The translations under genes and the position numbers were made by a program. A model generated the notes under the pieces. That model was not told where the DNA came from. It ran no database searches and was given only the letters and a program-made list of their open reading frames with translations. From positions 62,001-126,000 of the forward strand of contig JANOBD010000175.1 in assembly GCA_031411495.1 (NCBI GenBank): a stretch of DNA of 64,000 nt. Direction: 5' to 3'. Source of the DNA: JANOBD01 sp031411495 (GTDB lineage Bacteria > Planctomycetota > Phycisphaerae > Tepidisphaerales > Tepidisphaeraceae). Positions 1 through 8,864 of the stretch are shown here, in pieces. Position 1 is the first letter of the stretch. Every line of letters begins with the position of its first letter.

Positions 1-1674
1 GGCGGATACTTCGCCGCCCACGGGCAGATCGGCTGGTTCGTCAACGGCATCGCCTTCGCCGGCGATTACCTCTCGGCCGCATCCTTCCTGGGCATCTGCG
101 GCATGATCGCCTTCTACGGCTACGACGGCTTCCTCTACTCCATCGGCTTCCTCGCCGGCTGGGTGGTCGCGCTCTTCGTCATCGCCGAGCCGATCAAAAA
201 GCTCGGCAAGTACACCTTCGCCGATGCGCTCGATGCGAAGTTCAACAGCCGCGGCATCAAGCTCACCGCCGCGGTGAGCACGCTGGTGGTGTCGATCTTC
301 TATCTCATCCCGCAGATGGTCGGCGCCGGCTCGCTGCTCAAAGCGCTGCTCGGCCTGGGCGAGCACGTCTGGCACGGCATCGACCTGAACCACGCGCTGG
401 GCGTCGGCGTGGTCGGCACGGTGGTGGTCATCATCGTCGTGACGGCAGGCATGGTCAGCACGACGTGGGTGCAGTTCATCAAGGGGTCGATGCTGGTGAT
501 TTTCTGTGCAGTGTTGGTGGGGTTGATTTTGAATCGAGGGATCAAAGTAAATCACGGCGACCAGGTTGTCGTCGCTGATTCTAACGGACCGCAACTCTAC
601 GGCATTCCGGTTATCACCAATGAACGGCCGCGGGGTGGAGTTGTATTTGGACTCAGCGATGAAGACCTATTGACGAAGAACGACATTCATGGGTCCGGAC
701 CCCTAGGCCCGGTTGGATTTATTTCCGATTTGAGCAAGGCCAGAGTCATTCCTACGTGGAATGCGGGAGCCAGTTCACAAGGAGGAGTGTTCTGGCATAG
801 CACCGCTGTGACAGGTTCCGACGTCCTCCTCCCCGGCGGTTCGCCAACATTCAAAGGCATTCGCTCCCCCAAGTTTACCGACCGTCTCGACTTCGTCAGC
901 CTGATGCTCGCGCTCTTCGCCGGCACGGCCTCGCTGCCACACATTCTGATTCGCTACTACACCGTGAAGGACGCCGTCGCGGCGCGGAAGTCGACCGTCG
1001 TCGGCATCGGCGCGATCGGGTTCTTCTATTGTCTAACGCTCTACATCGGCCTGGGTGCGATGGTCAGCGGCGCCCTGAACCCGAACGATTCGAACATGTC
1101 GGCACCGCTGCTGGCCAAGACGTTTGGCGAAGTGCCGTTCGCGCTCATCACCGCGATCGCCTTCACCACCATCCTCGGCACCGTGTCGGGCCTGATCATG
1201 GCCGCCTCGGGCGCGGTGGCGCACGACATCATGGAACACGTCGTCGGCTACAAACTGAAAGATCACGCGAAGGTCGGCGCGGCCAAGTGGACGGCCATCG
1301 CGGTCGGCATCATCGCGATGATCCTGGGCATCCTGTTCCGGAGCATGAACGTCGCGTTCCTCGTCGCCTGGGCGTTCAACATCGCCGCCAGCGCCAACCT
1401 GCCGGCGATCATCATGATCCTCTTCTGGAAGCGCACGACGCGGCAAGGCGTGATCGCCTCGATCAGCGTCGGCCTGATCAGTTCGCTGCTCTGGCTCGCA
1501 CTGACCAAGGAAGCGTTCCAAAACGTCTACGGCCTCAAGACGTCGCTCGGCATCATGCCGATGAGTCAGCCGGCGCTGGTGACGGTGCCGCTGGCGTTTT
1601 TGACGCTGGTGATCGTGTCGCTGGTAACGCGGCCGAACGAGCGAAGGGGATTTGAAGTCGCGCAGACTCGATGA
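1..1674 (+). CDS. actP: Sodium:solute symporter, ActP-like (5' end missing)
   Basis: Inner-membrane Na+-coupled symporter of the SSS family, closest to cation/acetate symporters. The frame is open from base 1 and reads GDYLSAASFLG then GYDGFLYSIGF, the usual ActP signature, so the N-terminus and first membrane helices lie outside the window; the first internal Met (base 103) is not the start. About 557 residues are visible, with many hydrophobic segments. Between two helices there is a hydrophilic insert of roughly 110 residues (visible residues about 179-290, bases 535-870) that is less GC-rich than the rest; it probably forms an extracytoplasmic loop. Family assignment is firm; acetate as substrate is inferred. 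The stop is followed two bases later by an inverted-repeat arm. Confidence 0.9.
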   Translation, partial: GGYFAAHGQIGWFVNGIAFAGDYLSAASFLGICGMIAFYGYDGFLYSIGFLAGWVVALFVIAEPIKKLGKYTFADALDAKFNSRGIKLTAAVSTLVVSIFYLIPQMVGAGSLLKALLGLGEHVWHGIDLNHALGVGVVGTVVVIIVVTAGMVSTTWVQFIKGSMLVIFCAVLVGLILNRGIKVNHGDQVVVADSNGPQLYGIPVITNERPRGGVVFGLSDEDLLTKNDIHGSGPLGPVGFISDLSKARVIPTWNAGASSQGGVFWHSTAVTGSDVLLPGGSPTFKGIRSPKFTDRLDFVSLMLALFAGTASLPHILIRYYTVKDAVAARKSTVVGIGAIGFFYCLTLYIGLGAMVSGALNPNDSNMSAPLLAKTFGEVPFALITAIAFTTILGTVSGLIMAASGAVAHDIMEHVVGYKLKDHAKVGAAKWTAIAVGIIAMILGILFRSMNVAFLVAWAFNIAASANLPAIIMILFWKRTTRQGVIASISVGLISSLLWLALTKEAFQNVYGLKTSLGIMPMSQPALVTVPLAFLTLVIVSLVTRPNERRGFEVAQTR

Positions 1675-1676
1675 TC

Positions 1677-2203
1677 GTCATCCTAAGGCACTCCGAAGGA
1701 TCTGGCCCGAACGAGCGTCTTGCGACATCCGTTTGCGCTGGCACCTCACGGAAGCGGCGGACAACCCACAACGAGTTCTATGTTGCTTCGGCTGTGCCGG
1801 AGAGATCCACCCACTTCGGATTGAACTCCTCAATCAACGCAATTTTCTTCGCGCGCGTCCAGCCCTTGATTCTCTTTTCGGCCGCAATCGCGTCGCTTGG
1901 ATTGGAAAGGCATTGATATCAGACAAGTTGATGACATTGATATTTCGCGGTGAACTCACCGCCTTGGCCACAGCGATGTTCGGCAAGACGGCGTGCGATA
2001 TTGTTGGTCATGCCTGCGTAGATCGTTTGTGACTTGTTGGAGAGAATGTAGGCGTAGTAGTTCAACTTCTTCTCCGGGACGCACCGGCAAGGGTGACGCG
2101 CGCCAGATTTGATCGCCGATTGTGCTATTCATCGCTGAGATTGCATGCGTTCGACACTCAACGCCCGATCGGGCCAGATGCTTCGGAGTACCTCAGCATG
2201 ACA
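1677..2203. mobile_element. GIY-YIG cassette 1: inverted-repeat element with decayed nuclease gene
   Basis: Two imperfect inverted arms enclose a broken GIY-YIG gene. The left arm (1677-1711, starting gtcatcctaaggcactccga) and the reverse complement of the right arm (2169-2202, starting gtcatgctgaggtactccga) match at about 29 of 34 positions and both run into atctggcccga. The left arm begins two bases after the symporter stop codon. No transposase is present, so mobility is inferred from the architecture and from a second element of the same kind at 4668-5250. Confidence 0.6.
1778..2065 (-). pseudogene. GIY-YIG nuclease superfamily gene, broken by an in-frame TGA
   Basis: Read from a TTG start at 2065 (preceded by a GGAGAAGAAG ribosome site), the frame gives NYYAYILSNKSQTIYAGMTN, then an AEKRIKGWTRAKKIALIEE segment, both typical of small GIY-YIG proteins. 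Codon 49 is TGA (complement 1919-1921). In the intact copy at 4828-5100 the same column is Trp (TGG), so a single G-to-A change explains the break. Everything after it stays in frame to a TAG at 1778-1780. A functional readthrough product is unlikely because TGA ends many normal genes here. It was probably a 95-residue single-domain nuclease. Confidence 0.85.
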
Positions 2204-2233
2204 GATTTTTCGAATACTGAAGAAATCGCGAAG

Positions 2234-2270
2234 CACGGCACGGAGTATTTAGCTCCGTGCCGTGATTTTT
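2234..2270. terminator. Perfect 12-bp hairpin with T-run
   Basis: Arms 2234-2245 and 2253-2264 pair perfectly (cacggcacggag / ctccgtgccgtg) with a 7-base loop, followed by TTTTT on the plus strand. It lies about 20 bases past the stop of the minus-strand EF-G-like gene and may serve both directions. Confidence 0.7.
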
Positions 2271-2289
2271 ACTGAGTCACCATCCGATC

Positions 2290-4359
2290 TCAGTCCTCGG
2301 TCAACACCGGCTTCCACTCGTTCATTTTCTGCTGCTGGATCAGCGGCGGGGCCGGATCGTAGTGATCGAGGTCCATCGAGTAGCTGCCCTGGCCGCCGGT
2401 GACGCTCTTGAGCTGGGCGTTGTAGCTGAGCAGTTCGCTCAGCGGCGCGAGCGCTTCGATGCGAGCCACGCCGCCGGGGAGTGAATCGGTCGTCACGATC
2501 CGGCCGCGCTTTCCGGAGAGGTCACCGGTGATAGTTCCCATCTTGTCTTCGGGCGCCATCACTTCCAGCTTGACGATCGGCTCGAGCAGCGATGGCTTGG
2601 CCTTTTTCACGGCATCCATGAACGCCCATTTGCCGGCCGAGCGGAAGGCGATTTCCTTGCTGTCGACCGGATGATGTTTGCCGTCGTAGACGATGCAGCG
2701 GACGTTGGTGAGCGAGTAGCCGGCGATGGCGCCGCTCTCCATCACGTCACGGACGCCCTTCTCGACGGCCGGCACGTATTGGCCGGGGATGGTGCCGCCG
2801 AAGATCTCATCGACGAACTCGAACCCTTCGCCGCCATTGCCGGTGTGAGCGGGCGAATCGGCCGGCAGCGGCTCGACGCGGAGATACACCTCGCCGAACT
2901 GTCCGCTGCCGCCGGTCTGTTTCTTGTGGCGATGATGCCCTTCGGCCTTGCCAAGTATCGTTTCCTTGTACGCAATCTTGGGCGGATGCGTTTCGACGTG
3001 CAGGCCGCGGGCTTCGAGGCGTTCGAGCACGAGGCGCAGGTGAAGCTCGCCCATGCCGCTGATGACCACTTCGTGCGTCATGCGGTCGGTGTGCCACTTA
3101 AAGGTGGGATCTTCCTCCTGAACCTTGGTGAGCAGGCCGTTCATTTTCTGTTCGTCGCCGCGCGCTTTCGGCGTGATGGCGAGCGAATACATCGGCTGCG
3201 GCAGTATTTCCTTCTTGTGGTGAACCGTGTCGAGCGAGTGGTCGTCGTGGAGGATGTCGTTGAGATGGATCTCTTCGATCTTCGCGACCGCACCGATGTC
3301 GCCGGCGATGATCTCATTCACTTCGTTGTGCTGCTTGCCTTGCAGTTGGAAGACGTGGCCGAGCTTGATGGGCTTTTTGCTGTGGCCGATGATGACTTGT
3401 GACTGGCCCGTCACTTTGCCCTCGTGGACGCGGAAGACGGCGACTTTGCCGACGAACGGATCGCTGGTGACCTTGAAGACGTGGGCGATCATCGCCTTGT
3501 TGGCGTCTTCCTGGTAATCGAACGGCTTCTCATCCTTGCCCTCGCCGATCATCATCGGGCGGAGGTTGCCTTCGAGCGGTGAAGGGAACCATCGCGTGAT
3601 GAAGTCGAGCAGTTCGGGCACGCCGATGCCGTCCTTCGCGTTGGTGAAGAGGATCGGCACGACGTGCGCATCGTCCATGCACTTTTCGAACGGGTCGTGC
3701 AGCGCTTCGTAATTCGGGTCTTCGCCGCCGAGATATTTCTCCATCAGGTTTTCATCAACTTCGACAACCTGGTCGAGGATGGCCTGGTGAGATTCGGTGA
3801 CGCCGAGGATGTCGGCCTCGCCATTGCGGTTGAGGAGGCATTCGGTGACGGCCTGGCCCTTGCTGGTCGGGAGATTCACGGGCAGGCATTCGTGGCCGAA
3901 GGTGTCCTGGATGCGTGAGACGAGCGCGGCGAGGTCGATGTCGTGTGAATCGATCTTGTTGATGATGATGGCGCGCGGCAGGTTTCGCTCCTTCGCGGCT
4001 TCCATGATCTTTCGCGTGACGACTTCGATGCCGGCCGAGGCGCTGATGACGACGGCGACGGTTTCCACCGCGGGCATGCACGCCAGCGCGCTGCCGATGA
4101 GTTCGGGGGCGCCGGGGGCGTCGACGATGTTGATGCGCTTGCCCAGGTGATGACAGTGCAGGATGGAGGAGTAAATCGAGTGGCCGTGGTGCTTCTCCTC
4201 CTTTTCAAAATCCGAAACGGTGCTGCCCTTGGCAACATCGCCTTTGGTGGTGATTGCGCCAGCGGCAAGAAGAATCGCCTCGATCAGCGTCGTCTTGCCG
4301 CTGGCCTGATGGCCTGCCACGAGAACGTTCCTGATATCAGAGGTGGTGTACGAAGACAT
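2290..4359 (-). CDS. Elongation factor G-like GTPase (EF-G2 type)
   Basis: 689-residue translation-factor GTPase with the full EF-G layout: GTP-binding domain (residues about 1-280), domain II, domain III (PMYSLAITPKARGDEQKM), domain IV (GGSGQFGEVYLRVEPL) and domain V. The start at 4359 is chosen because the minus strand has GAAGGAG seven bases before this ATG; a longer frame begins at 4557 but lacks conserved sequence. The P-loop is GHQASGKTTL and the guanine-specificity motif IINKID is intact. The usual DTPGHVDF motif is DAPGAPELIG, so the catalytic His of translational GTPases is Ala. This places it with the EF-G-like side branch rather than the housekeeping fusA; its role is unknown. Alone in its transcription unit. 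Confidence 0.88.
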   Translation of the reverse strand: MSSYTTSDIRNVLVAGHQASGKTTLIEAILLAAGAITTKGDVAKGSTVSDFEKEEKHHGHSIYSSILHCHHLGKRINIVDAPGAPELIGSALACMPAVETVAVVISASAGIEVVTRKIMEAAKERNLPRAIIINKIDSHDIDLAALVSRIQDTFGHECLPVNLPTSKGQAVTECLLNRNGEADILGVTESHQAILDQVVEVDENLMEKYLGGEDPNYEALHDPFEKCMDDAHVVPILFTNAKDGIGVPELLDFITRWFPSPLEGNLRPMMIGEGKDEKPFDYQEDANKAMIAHVFKVTSDPFVGKVAVFRVHEGKVTGQSQVIIGHSKKPIKLGHVFQLQGKQHNEVNEIIAGDIGAVAKIEEIHLNDILHDDHSLDTVHHKKEILPQPMYSLAITPKARGDEQKMNGLLTKVQEEDPTFKWHTDRMTHEVVISGMGELHLRLVLERLEARGLHVETHPPKIAYKETILGKAEGHHRHKKQTGGSGQFGEVYLRVEPLPADSPAHTGNGGEGFEFVDEIFGGTIPGQYVPAVEKGVRDVMESGAIAGYSLTNVRCIVYDGKHHPVDSKEIAFRSAGKWAFMDAVKKAKPSLLEPIVKLEVMAPEDKMGTITGDLSGKRGRIVTTDSLPGGVARIEALAPLSELLSYNAQLKSVTGGQGSYSMDLDHYDPAPPLIQQQKMNEWKPVLTED

Positions 4360-4562
4360 GACGGCTCCTTCGATCGGTTTCCCGATCCACGTGATCGATG
4401 AACGATCACACAGGGCGTCGGCGTCGGCTCGGGTGAAGATCGCAGAGCGACACATCGTGTCGTGGATCTCCAGAGGGGTCGGCGTCGCGCGGACGTTGCC
4501 AGCCGACACCGACAGTGCATCGCCAACGCACCATCCGGAAACGTGTCGGCCGGACATGCGGC

Positions 4563-4589
4563 ATTCTAATCGATCAAAGGCGATGTCTA
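4563..4589 (-). promoter_or_regulatory. Possible promoter of the EF-G-like gene
   Basis: On the minus strand TAGACA (4584-4589) and TAGAAT (4563-4568) are separated by 15 bases, resembling sigma-70 boxes with a short spacer. It would leave a leader of about 200 bases before the ATG at 4359. The rest of 4360-4667 shows no gene. Confidence 0.25.
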
Positions 4590-4667
4590 TCCGAAAATCG
4601 GCGCATCTTGTCGCGTGGGAACGGATTGACGATTCCGAGGGAAAGGTAACCGCAGAGGCGCGGTCTG

Positions 4668-5250
4668 ACTGTCATGCAGAGGAGGTTTACCGACGAAGCA
4701 TCTGGTAATGAGGTCGGATTGTCTTACGGTCAGGGTCGCACTTAGCCACTGCTTTTGACGCTTCGTCGGCTAGCTTCGGAGGCCTATTCACTTGCCGCCT
4801 TGACGATATCTGCAAAAACTACACGCTGTGAACTTCTACGCTTACATCGCCACCAATCGCTCGCGCACGCTGTACACGGGTGTCACTAATGATCTGGCAC
4901 GTCGCGCAAACGAGCATGCGCTTGGCGAAGGCTCCGCGTTCACCTCCAGGTACAAGTGCGACACGATCGTGTGGTACGAGCGATTTCGAAACATTCAAGA
5001 CACCATCGCAATGGAGAAAAAGATCAAAGGCTGGTCGCGGGCGAAGAATATCGCGTTGATCGAGCGTAACACCCCGCATTGGCAGCCACTTGTGAGTTAG
5101 GATTTCGATGACTTTGGATGATCTGTCATGCGGGCGAGTCCCGCAGACGAAATATCTAGCGACGAAGTCTGGTCGCGTTTAGCTTCGCTTGCATCCGGCC
5201 TACTCATCTAGACCCTTCGTCGGCAAGCCTCCTCTGGGTGACATATAAAC
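4668..5250. mobile_element. GIY-YIG cassette 2: nuclease gene between two pairs of inverted repeat arms
   Basis: Four related arms surround the intact GIY-YIG gene: plus-oriented at about 4670-4705 (gtcatgcagaggaggtttac, then cgacgaagcatctgg), minus-oriented at about 4755-4792, plus-oriented at about 5134-5172, and minus-oriented at about 5207-5242 (reverse complement reads gtcacccagaggaggcttgc then cgacgaagg). A 10-bp core CCGACGAAGC pairs exactly with its inverse (4690-4699 with 4760-4769). The gene thus sits between two hairpin-like doublets. The arms end 18 bases short of the debranching-enzyme stop. Confidence 0.65.
4828..5100 (+). CDS. GIY-YIG nuclease superfamily protein (intact copy)
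   Basis: 90-residue single-domain protein, GTG start. NFYAYIATNRSRTLYTGVTN carries the core Tyr pair of the GIY-YIG fold (here YIA...LYTG); the conserved Arg lies in LARRANEH and the putative metal-binding Glu in MEKKIKGW. The size matches the short stand-alone family related to UPF0213/YhbQ rather than UvrC or homing endonucleases with target-recognition domains. The ribosome site is weak. It is 46% or so identical by eye to the decayed copy at 1778-2065, and both lie inside inverted repeats, suggesting they belong to the same element type. Biochemical target is unknown. Confidence 0.85.
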   Translation: MNFYAYIATNRSRTLYTGVTNDLARRANEHALGEGSAFTSRYKCDTIVWYERFRNIQDTIAMEKKIKGWSRAKNIALIERNTPHWQPLVS

Positions 5251-5268
5251 AGACTTCTCGCGCACGCC

Positions 5269-7245
5269 TCACATCTCCAGCTTCTGCGCCAGCCTAAGCA
5301 CTTCCGCGACGCTCCACGCCTGCGCGGGCGCTGCCGCCGCCCGGTGCGGCGCGTCGCCGTCGGCACATTCGGTGATGCTACCGATGCAGCCGTCGTTTTC
5401 CATGTGGGCGAGCAGCGGCTTGAGCCATTCGCGCGCCTGATCTTTGGCGGCCGTGGAGTTCGCGTTGACGCGAAGGTACGCGTCAAGGAAAGCGCCGATC
5501 AGCCATGGCCAGACCGTGCCGTTGTGATAGGCGCCGTCGCGGCTGAACTGGTCGCCTTCGATCCTGCCGCGATAGAGCTTCTCACCACGAGCGAGCGTGC
5601 GCGGGCCCAGCGGCGTGAGCAGTTCTCTTCGCACGACCTCGACGACCGCCCGCTGCTGGTCTTCGTTCAATGGCGAGTGCGGGAGGCTTACCGCGAAGAT
5701 CTGGTTGATCCGTGTCGATGTGTCGCGCGTCAGCGCGCCCGTCACCACATCGGCCAGCCCGCGATAGGGGCTGATCCAGAAGGCCTTGGCGAAGCTCTCC
5801 TTCACCTTGGCGGCGAGATTGCCATCGCCGAGCAGGCAGAGCGCGTTGTACCAGAGCGCATTGATCTCGACCGGCTTGCCATGGCGCGGCGTGAAGACCG
5901 TGTTGCCCTGCTTGGCGTCCATCCAGGTGAGCTGCGACTGCTCGTCACCGGCCCAGATCAGGCCGTCCTCGGGATCCATCTTGATCCTGAACCGCGTGCC
6001 GTTGCGGTAGCCGTCGATGATCTCCTCGCACGCGGGCATGAGCAGCGTGGAGAAGAGGTCCTGATCCTTCGTAATCCGCAAGTACTCGAATGCCGAGTGA
6101 ATGAACCAGAGGCTCGCATCGACCGTGTTGTAGTGAGGCTCGTTGGAGTAGTCGTCGAAGTAATTGGGGATCATCCCTTCGCTGACATGGCTTGCGAACA
6201 CGCTGAGCACCTGCCCGGCTTCCTTGAATCGTCGTGTCGCCAGCAAAAGGCCCGGCAGCGAGATCATCGAGTCGCGGCCCCAGTCGCTGAACCACGGGAA
6301 GCCGGCGAGGATCGTCGCGCCGTGCGAACCATCCGGCCGGTTCCGCTTGGCGATGAACTGGCTGGCCGCGCGGAAGAGCTTTTTCTGCGTCGGTGTCGGC
6401 GCGTCGTTGGCCCAGTCGCGGTCGGCGAGTTTCTTCTTCTCTTCGTCGAAGTTCAGCGCCTTGAGGTTCTGGCAGGCGGTCGCCCCGCTGTTGCCGGGCG
6501 CGCCGCTGGTGGGTGTGTGGCAGGTTCCCGCCCAGATCGTCAGCGTCGTCGGCGCGGTCGCGGTGATGGAAAAGACGCCGGGCGAAAAGAGGTCTTCATG
6601 ATCATCCAGCCCGCGCTCGGTTTCGATTGGGTAAGTGTGCTCGTACCACCAGTCGGGCCGGGCGGTGTAGGTGCCGGCATCGGCCTCGATGTGGAGCTTG
6701 AGCTCTCGGCGGCCGATCTCCACGCCGCGCTCGCGCGCGTTCAGGCCGAACTGGACGTCGCCCTTGCGCATCGTCGCGTGGAAATCGCGCAGCGCCACGA
6801 ACGGCATCAGGCGCAGCTCCGCCTGCTTGTTGGTCCCCGGGTCAATTTGGTAGCGAATACCCACCACCGGCGTGCCCCAGCAGAGCAGCACTTCCTTGGT
6901 GATCTTCACGCCGTCGGCGTCGTAATCAAACCGCGCGGTGAGGTTGAGTTCGAACTTGCGGAGGTAGCGGTCGCCGCGCGGAATGATGTGCTGGTTGAAC
7001 TGGTTGATCGAGAGCTCGATCGGTGAGACGTGGTTGTCGATCGCAACGGATTCGGCGATGCGCGAGAGCGCCAGGATTCGCCCCACCGGCGGCTGGGTCG
7101 CGGCGATCAACAGGCCGTGGTACCGACGCGTGTTACAGCCGACCACGGTGCTCGATGCGAACGACCCGGTCCCGTTGGTGAGCAGCCATTCCCGGCCTAG
7201 CCACGGCTGGAGTTCGCCGTAGGTTTCGAAGCGATACAAGGGCAT
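5269..7245 (-). CDS. Glycogen debranching enzyme (amylo-alpha-1,6-glucosidase type)
   Basis: 658-residue cytoplasmic enzyme predicted to hydrolyse alpha-1,6 branches of glycogen. The N-terminal part (residues 1-250; ATG at 7245, MPLYRFETYGELQPWLGREW, then NGTGSFASSTVVGCNTRRYHGLL) matches the bacterial/archaeal GDE N-terminal domain. The C-terminal (alpha/alpha)6 catalytic domain (about 290-650) shows FPWFSDWGRDSMISLPG, NYFDDYSNEPHYNTVDASLW and GAYHNGTVWPWLIG, typical of the GH133/GDE_C group. No signal peptide. A longer reading frame to 7302 lacks similarity. No glycogen synthase or phosphorylase is nearby. Confidence 0.93.
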   Translation of the reverse strand: MPLYRFETYGELQPWLGREWLLTNGTGSFASSTVVGCNTRRYHGLLIAATQPPVGRILALSRIAESVAIDNHVSPIELSINQFNQHIIPRGDRYLRKFELNLTARFDYDADGVKITKEVLLCWGTPVVGIRYQIDPGTNKQAELRLMPFVALRDFHATMRKGDVQFGLNARERGVEIGRRELKLHIEADAGTYTARPDWWYEHTYPIETERGLDDHEDLFSPGVFSITATAPTTLTIWAGTCHTPTSGAPGNSGATACQNLKALNFDEEKKKLADRDWANDAPTPTQKKLFRAASQFIAKRNRPDGSHGATILAGFPWFSDWGRDSMISLPGLLLATRRFKEAGQVLSVFASHVSEGMIPNYFDDYSNEPHYNTVDASLWFIHSAFEYLRITKDQDLFSTLLMPACEEIIDGYRNGTRFRIKMDPEDGLIWAGDEQSQLTWMDAKQGNTVFTPRHGKPVEINALWYNALCLLGDGNLAAKVKESFAKAFWISPYRGLADVVTGALTRDTSTRINQIFAVSLPHSPLNEDQQRAVVEVVRRELLTPLGPRTLARGEKLYRGRIEGDQFSRDGAYHNGTVWPWLIGAFLDAYLRVNANSTAAKDQAREWLKPLLAHMENDGCIGSITECADGDAPHRAAAAPAQAWSVAEVLRLAQKLEM

Positions 7246-7316
7246 TCGGTGCACTCTAGTGCAAACGGCAAATCGATCAATCGGGGCGCAAACGCTCGCC
7301 AAACGTCACGCCGTTG

Positions 7317-8102
7317 TCAGTTCTGGACCGATTTCCGGGTCGTCGGACCGGCATAGGCGTTCAAGACGTTTCCCCATTCCCGCTCGAGTTCGCCGACGAG
7401 TTTCTCGAACGATTCCTTCTCGGTGCGCAGGCGCGTGTCGTCGACGGCATCGGAACTGGTCCAGCCGTTGCTCAGCTGCTGGCTTTGGGAGGTCGCTTCC
7501 GCCCCGCCGTAGACGTATCCGCTGCGGACGTCCTGCAGGATGGCAGTTGCGGTGGTCGTCACGTAGGCGCGCTTGTTGGGCGAGAGGCCGAGCGTAAACA
7601 CCGTCACCGGCGCGGCGAAGTCCTTGACGTAAAACTTCGTGTCGAACGTGTAGATGATCAGGATATCGGCCTTCACGCGGGCCGCCGCCATTCTCAGCGA
7701 TTCATCGGTCGAGAGCTGTGGCGGCAGGAGGAGGCGATTGATCGGCGCGATCGCGCGGATCATCGGCAGTCTGCCAAGTCGCGCGAACGCGACATCACTC
7801 TCGACATCACGCGTGGTGATAACGGAGTAATTGCTCGATGGACCCCCGCCCCACGGCGTGGCCGTGCGCGATTCGTAGTCCGCCGACTGCACCCGCGCCG
7901 TCGCGATCATCACCGGGAACTCCGCCAGCGGTTTGGCCTCGTAGTATTGTCGCAGGTTGGGATCGGCATGAACCGTCTGATCATCACGGGTGGCGCCGAG
8001 TGTCGCCACCTGCCCCGGACCGCCGGGCACCGTGTAGCTCGCGCATCCGCCGAGCAGGAGCAGACTCAACGCGCAGCAGGACATTCGAGCTCGATCAAGC
8101 AT
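7317..8102 (-). CDS. Hypothetical lipoprotein
   Basis: 261-residue predicted lipoprotein. ATG at 8102 is preceded by CGGAG; the start gives a lipobox (SLLLLGGC, Cys about residue 18), supporting this start over the longer frame to 8192. The mature part mixes strands and helices with no motif I recognise; segments such as ADILIIYTFDTKFYVKDF, PVTVFTLGLSPNKRAYVTT and ATAILQDVRSGYVYGGAEAT resemble planctomycete outer-membrane or periplasmic lipoproteins of unknown role. It starts head-to-head with the membrane protein at 8175, so the 72-base gap should hold divergent promoters. Confidence 0.75.
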   Translation of the reverse strand: MLDRARMSCCALSLLLLGGCASYTVPGGPGQVATLGATRDDQTVHADPNLRQYYEAKPLAEFPVMIATARVQSADYESRTATPWGGGPSSNYSVITTRDVESDVAFARLGRLPMIRAIAPINRLLLPPQLSTDESLRMAAARVKADILIIYTFDTKFYVKDFAAPVTVFTLGLSPNKRAYVTTTATAILQDVRSGYVYGGAEATSQSQQLSNGWTSSDAVDDTRLRTEKESFEKLVGELEREWGNVLNAYAGPTTRKSVQN

Positions 8103-8174
8103 AATAAGACTCCGGGAGAGACTCGGATATCCTGCCCAACAGGACGCGCGCAGGCCAGACGATCGGTCGATAGA

Positions 8175-8864
8175 ATGGAACCCGTTTCTCATATCCGTAG
8201 AACTTCGTGGCCGGGCGCGCTCGCCTCGCTTGCGGCCGGGCTGTTGCTCGCGGCGGTCGGCGGCGTTGCGACGGATGATCCGATCGGGCGCGGGTTCTGG
8301 GGCGTGGTGTCGATCGTCCTGCTCCTTCCGATGGCGGCATCGATTGGCGTTTCAAGGCGAGTCGACTTCGTCTCCTACGCGCTCGCGTGCGTGCCGATCG
8401 TCGGTTTCGTAACCTGTGAGTCCGGCGTGTCGCCGGCCATCGTCGTCGCCGCGGTCGCCTTTTCGCTGATCGGCCTGCTCGCGCTGGCGGACCGGCTTCG
8501 CATTCCGGGCGCGTTCGCGATCGGCGTCCTGATCGTTCAAAGCGCGCTGGTCCTCACCTGGCCGATCTGGGCGGCGAAACTGCTTCTGAAGTTCGACTCG
8601 CAGTGGCTGGTCGATCTGCTCGTGAAGATCGGCCCGCTCTTTGCGATCAACGCAAGTCTCGACCCGACAGATGCGTTTACGCACCGGCCGCTCGCGTATC
8701 GGCTCATGAACCTCGGGCAGGACATTCCCTACACGATGCCGATGAGCATCTGGCCGTGCGTGATCGTTCATGCGCTCACTGGCGCTTGTGGCGTGTTTCT
8801 GTCATCACTTGGCCTTCGCGGTCGCACGCTTCATCAGGTCGACGACATAGGGATTGACGGATGA
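8175..8864 (+). CDS. Hypothetical multi-pass membrane protein
   Basis: 229 residues with about five hydrophobic helices (for example ALASLAAGLLLAAVGGVA and IVVAAVAFSLIGLLALA). The start at 8175 (MEPVSHIRR) is the first Met beyond the divergent lipoprotein start; the frame open from 7314 is antisense to that gene and not coding. A charged segment DPTDAFTHRPLAYRLMNLGQ near residue 160 is the most distinctive part. No family recognised. Its 3' end overlaps the convergent protease gene by 60 bases. Confidence 0.65.
   Translation: MEPVSHIRRTSWPGALASLAAGLLLAAVGGVATDDPIGRGFWGVVSIVLLLPMAASIGVSRRVDFVSYALACVPIVGFVTCESGVSPAIVVAAVAFSLIGLLALADRLRIPGAFAIGVLIVQSALVLTWPIWAAKLLLKFDSQWLVDLLVKIGPLFAINASLDPTDAFTHRPLAYRLMNLGQDIPYTMPMSIWPCVIVHALTGACGVFLSSLGLRGRTLHQVDDIGIDG

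Noticed and set aside
1652..2032. Plus-strand frame of 126 codons over the pseudogene
   Set aside because: It is antisense to the recognisable GIY-YIG sequence and overlaps a repeat arm.
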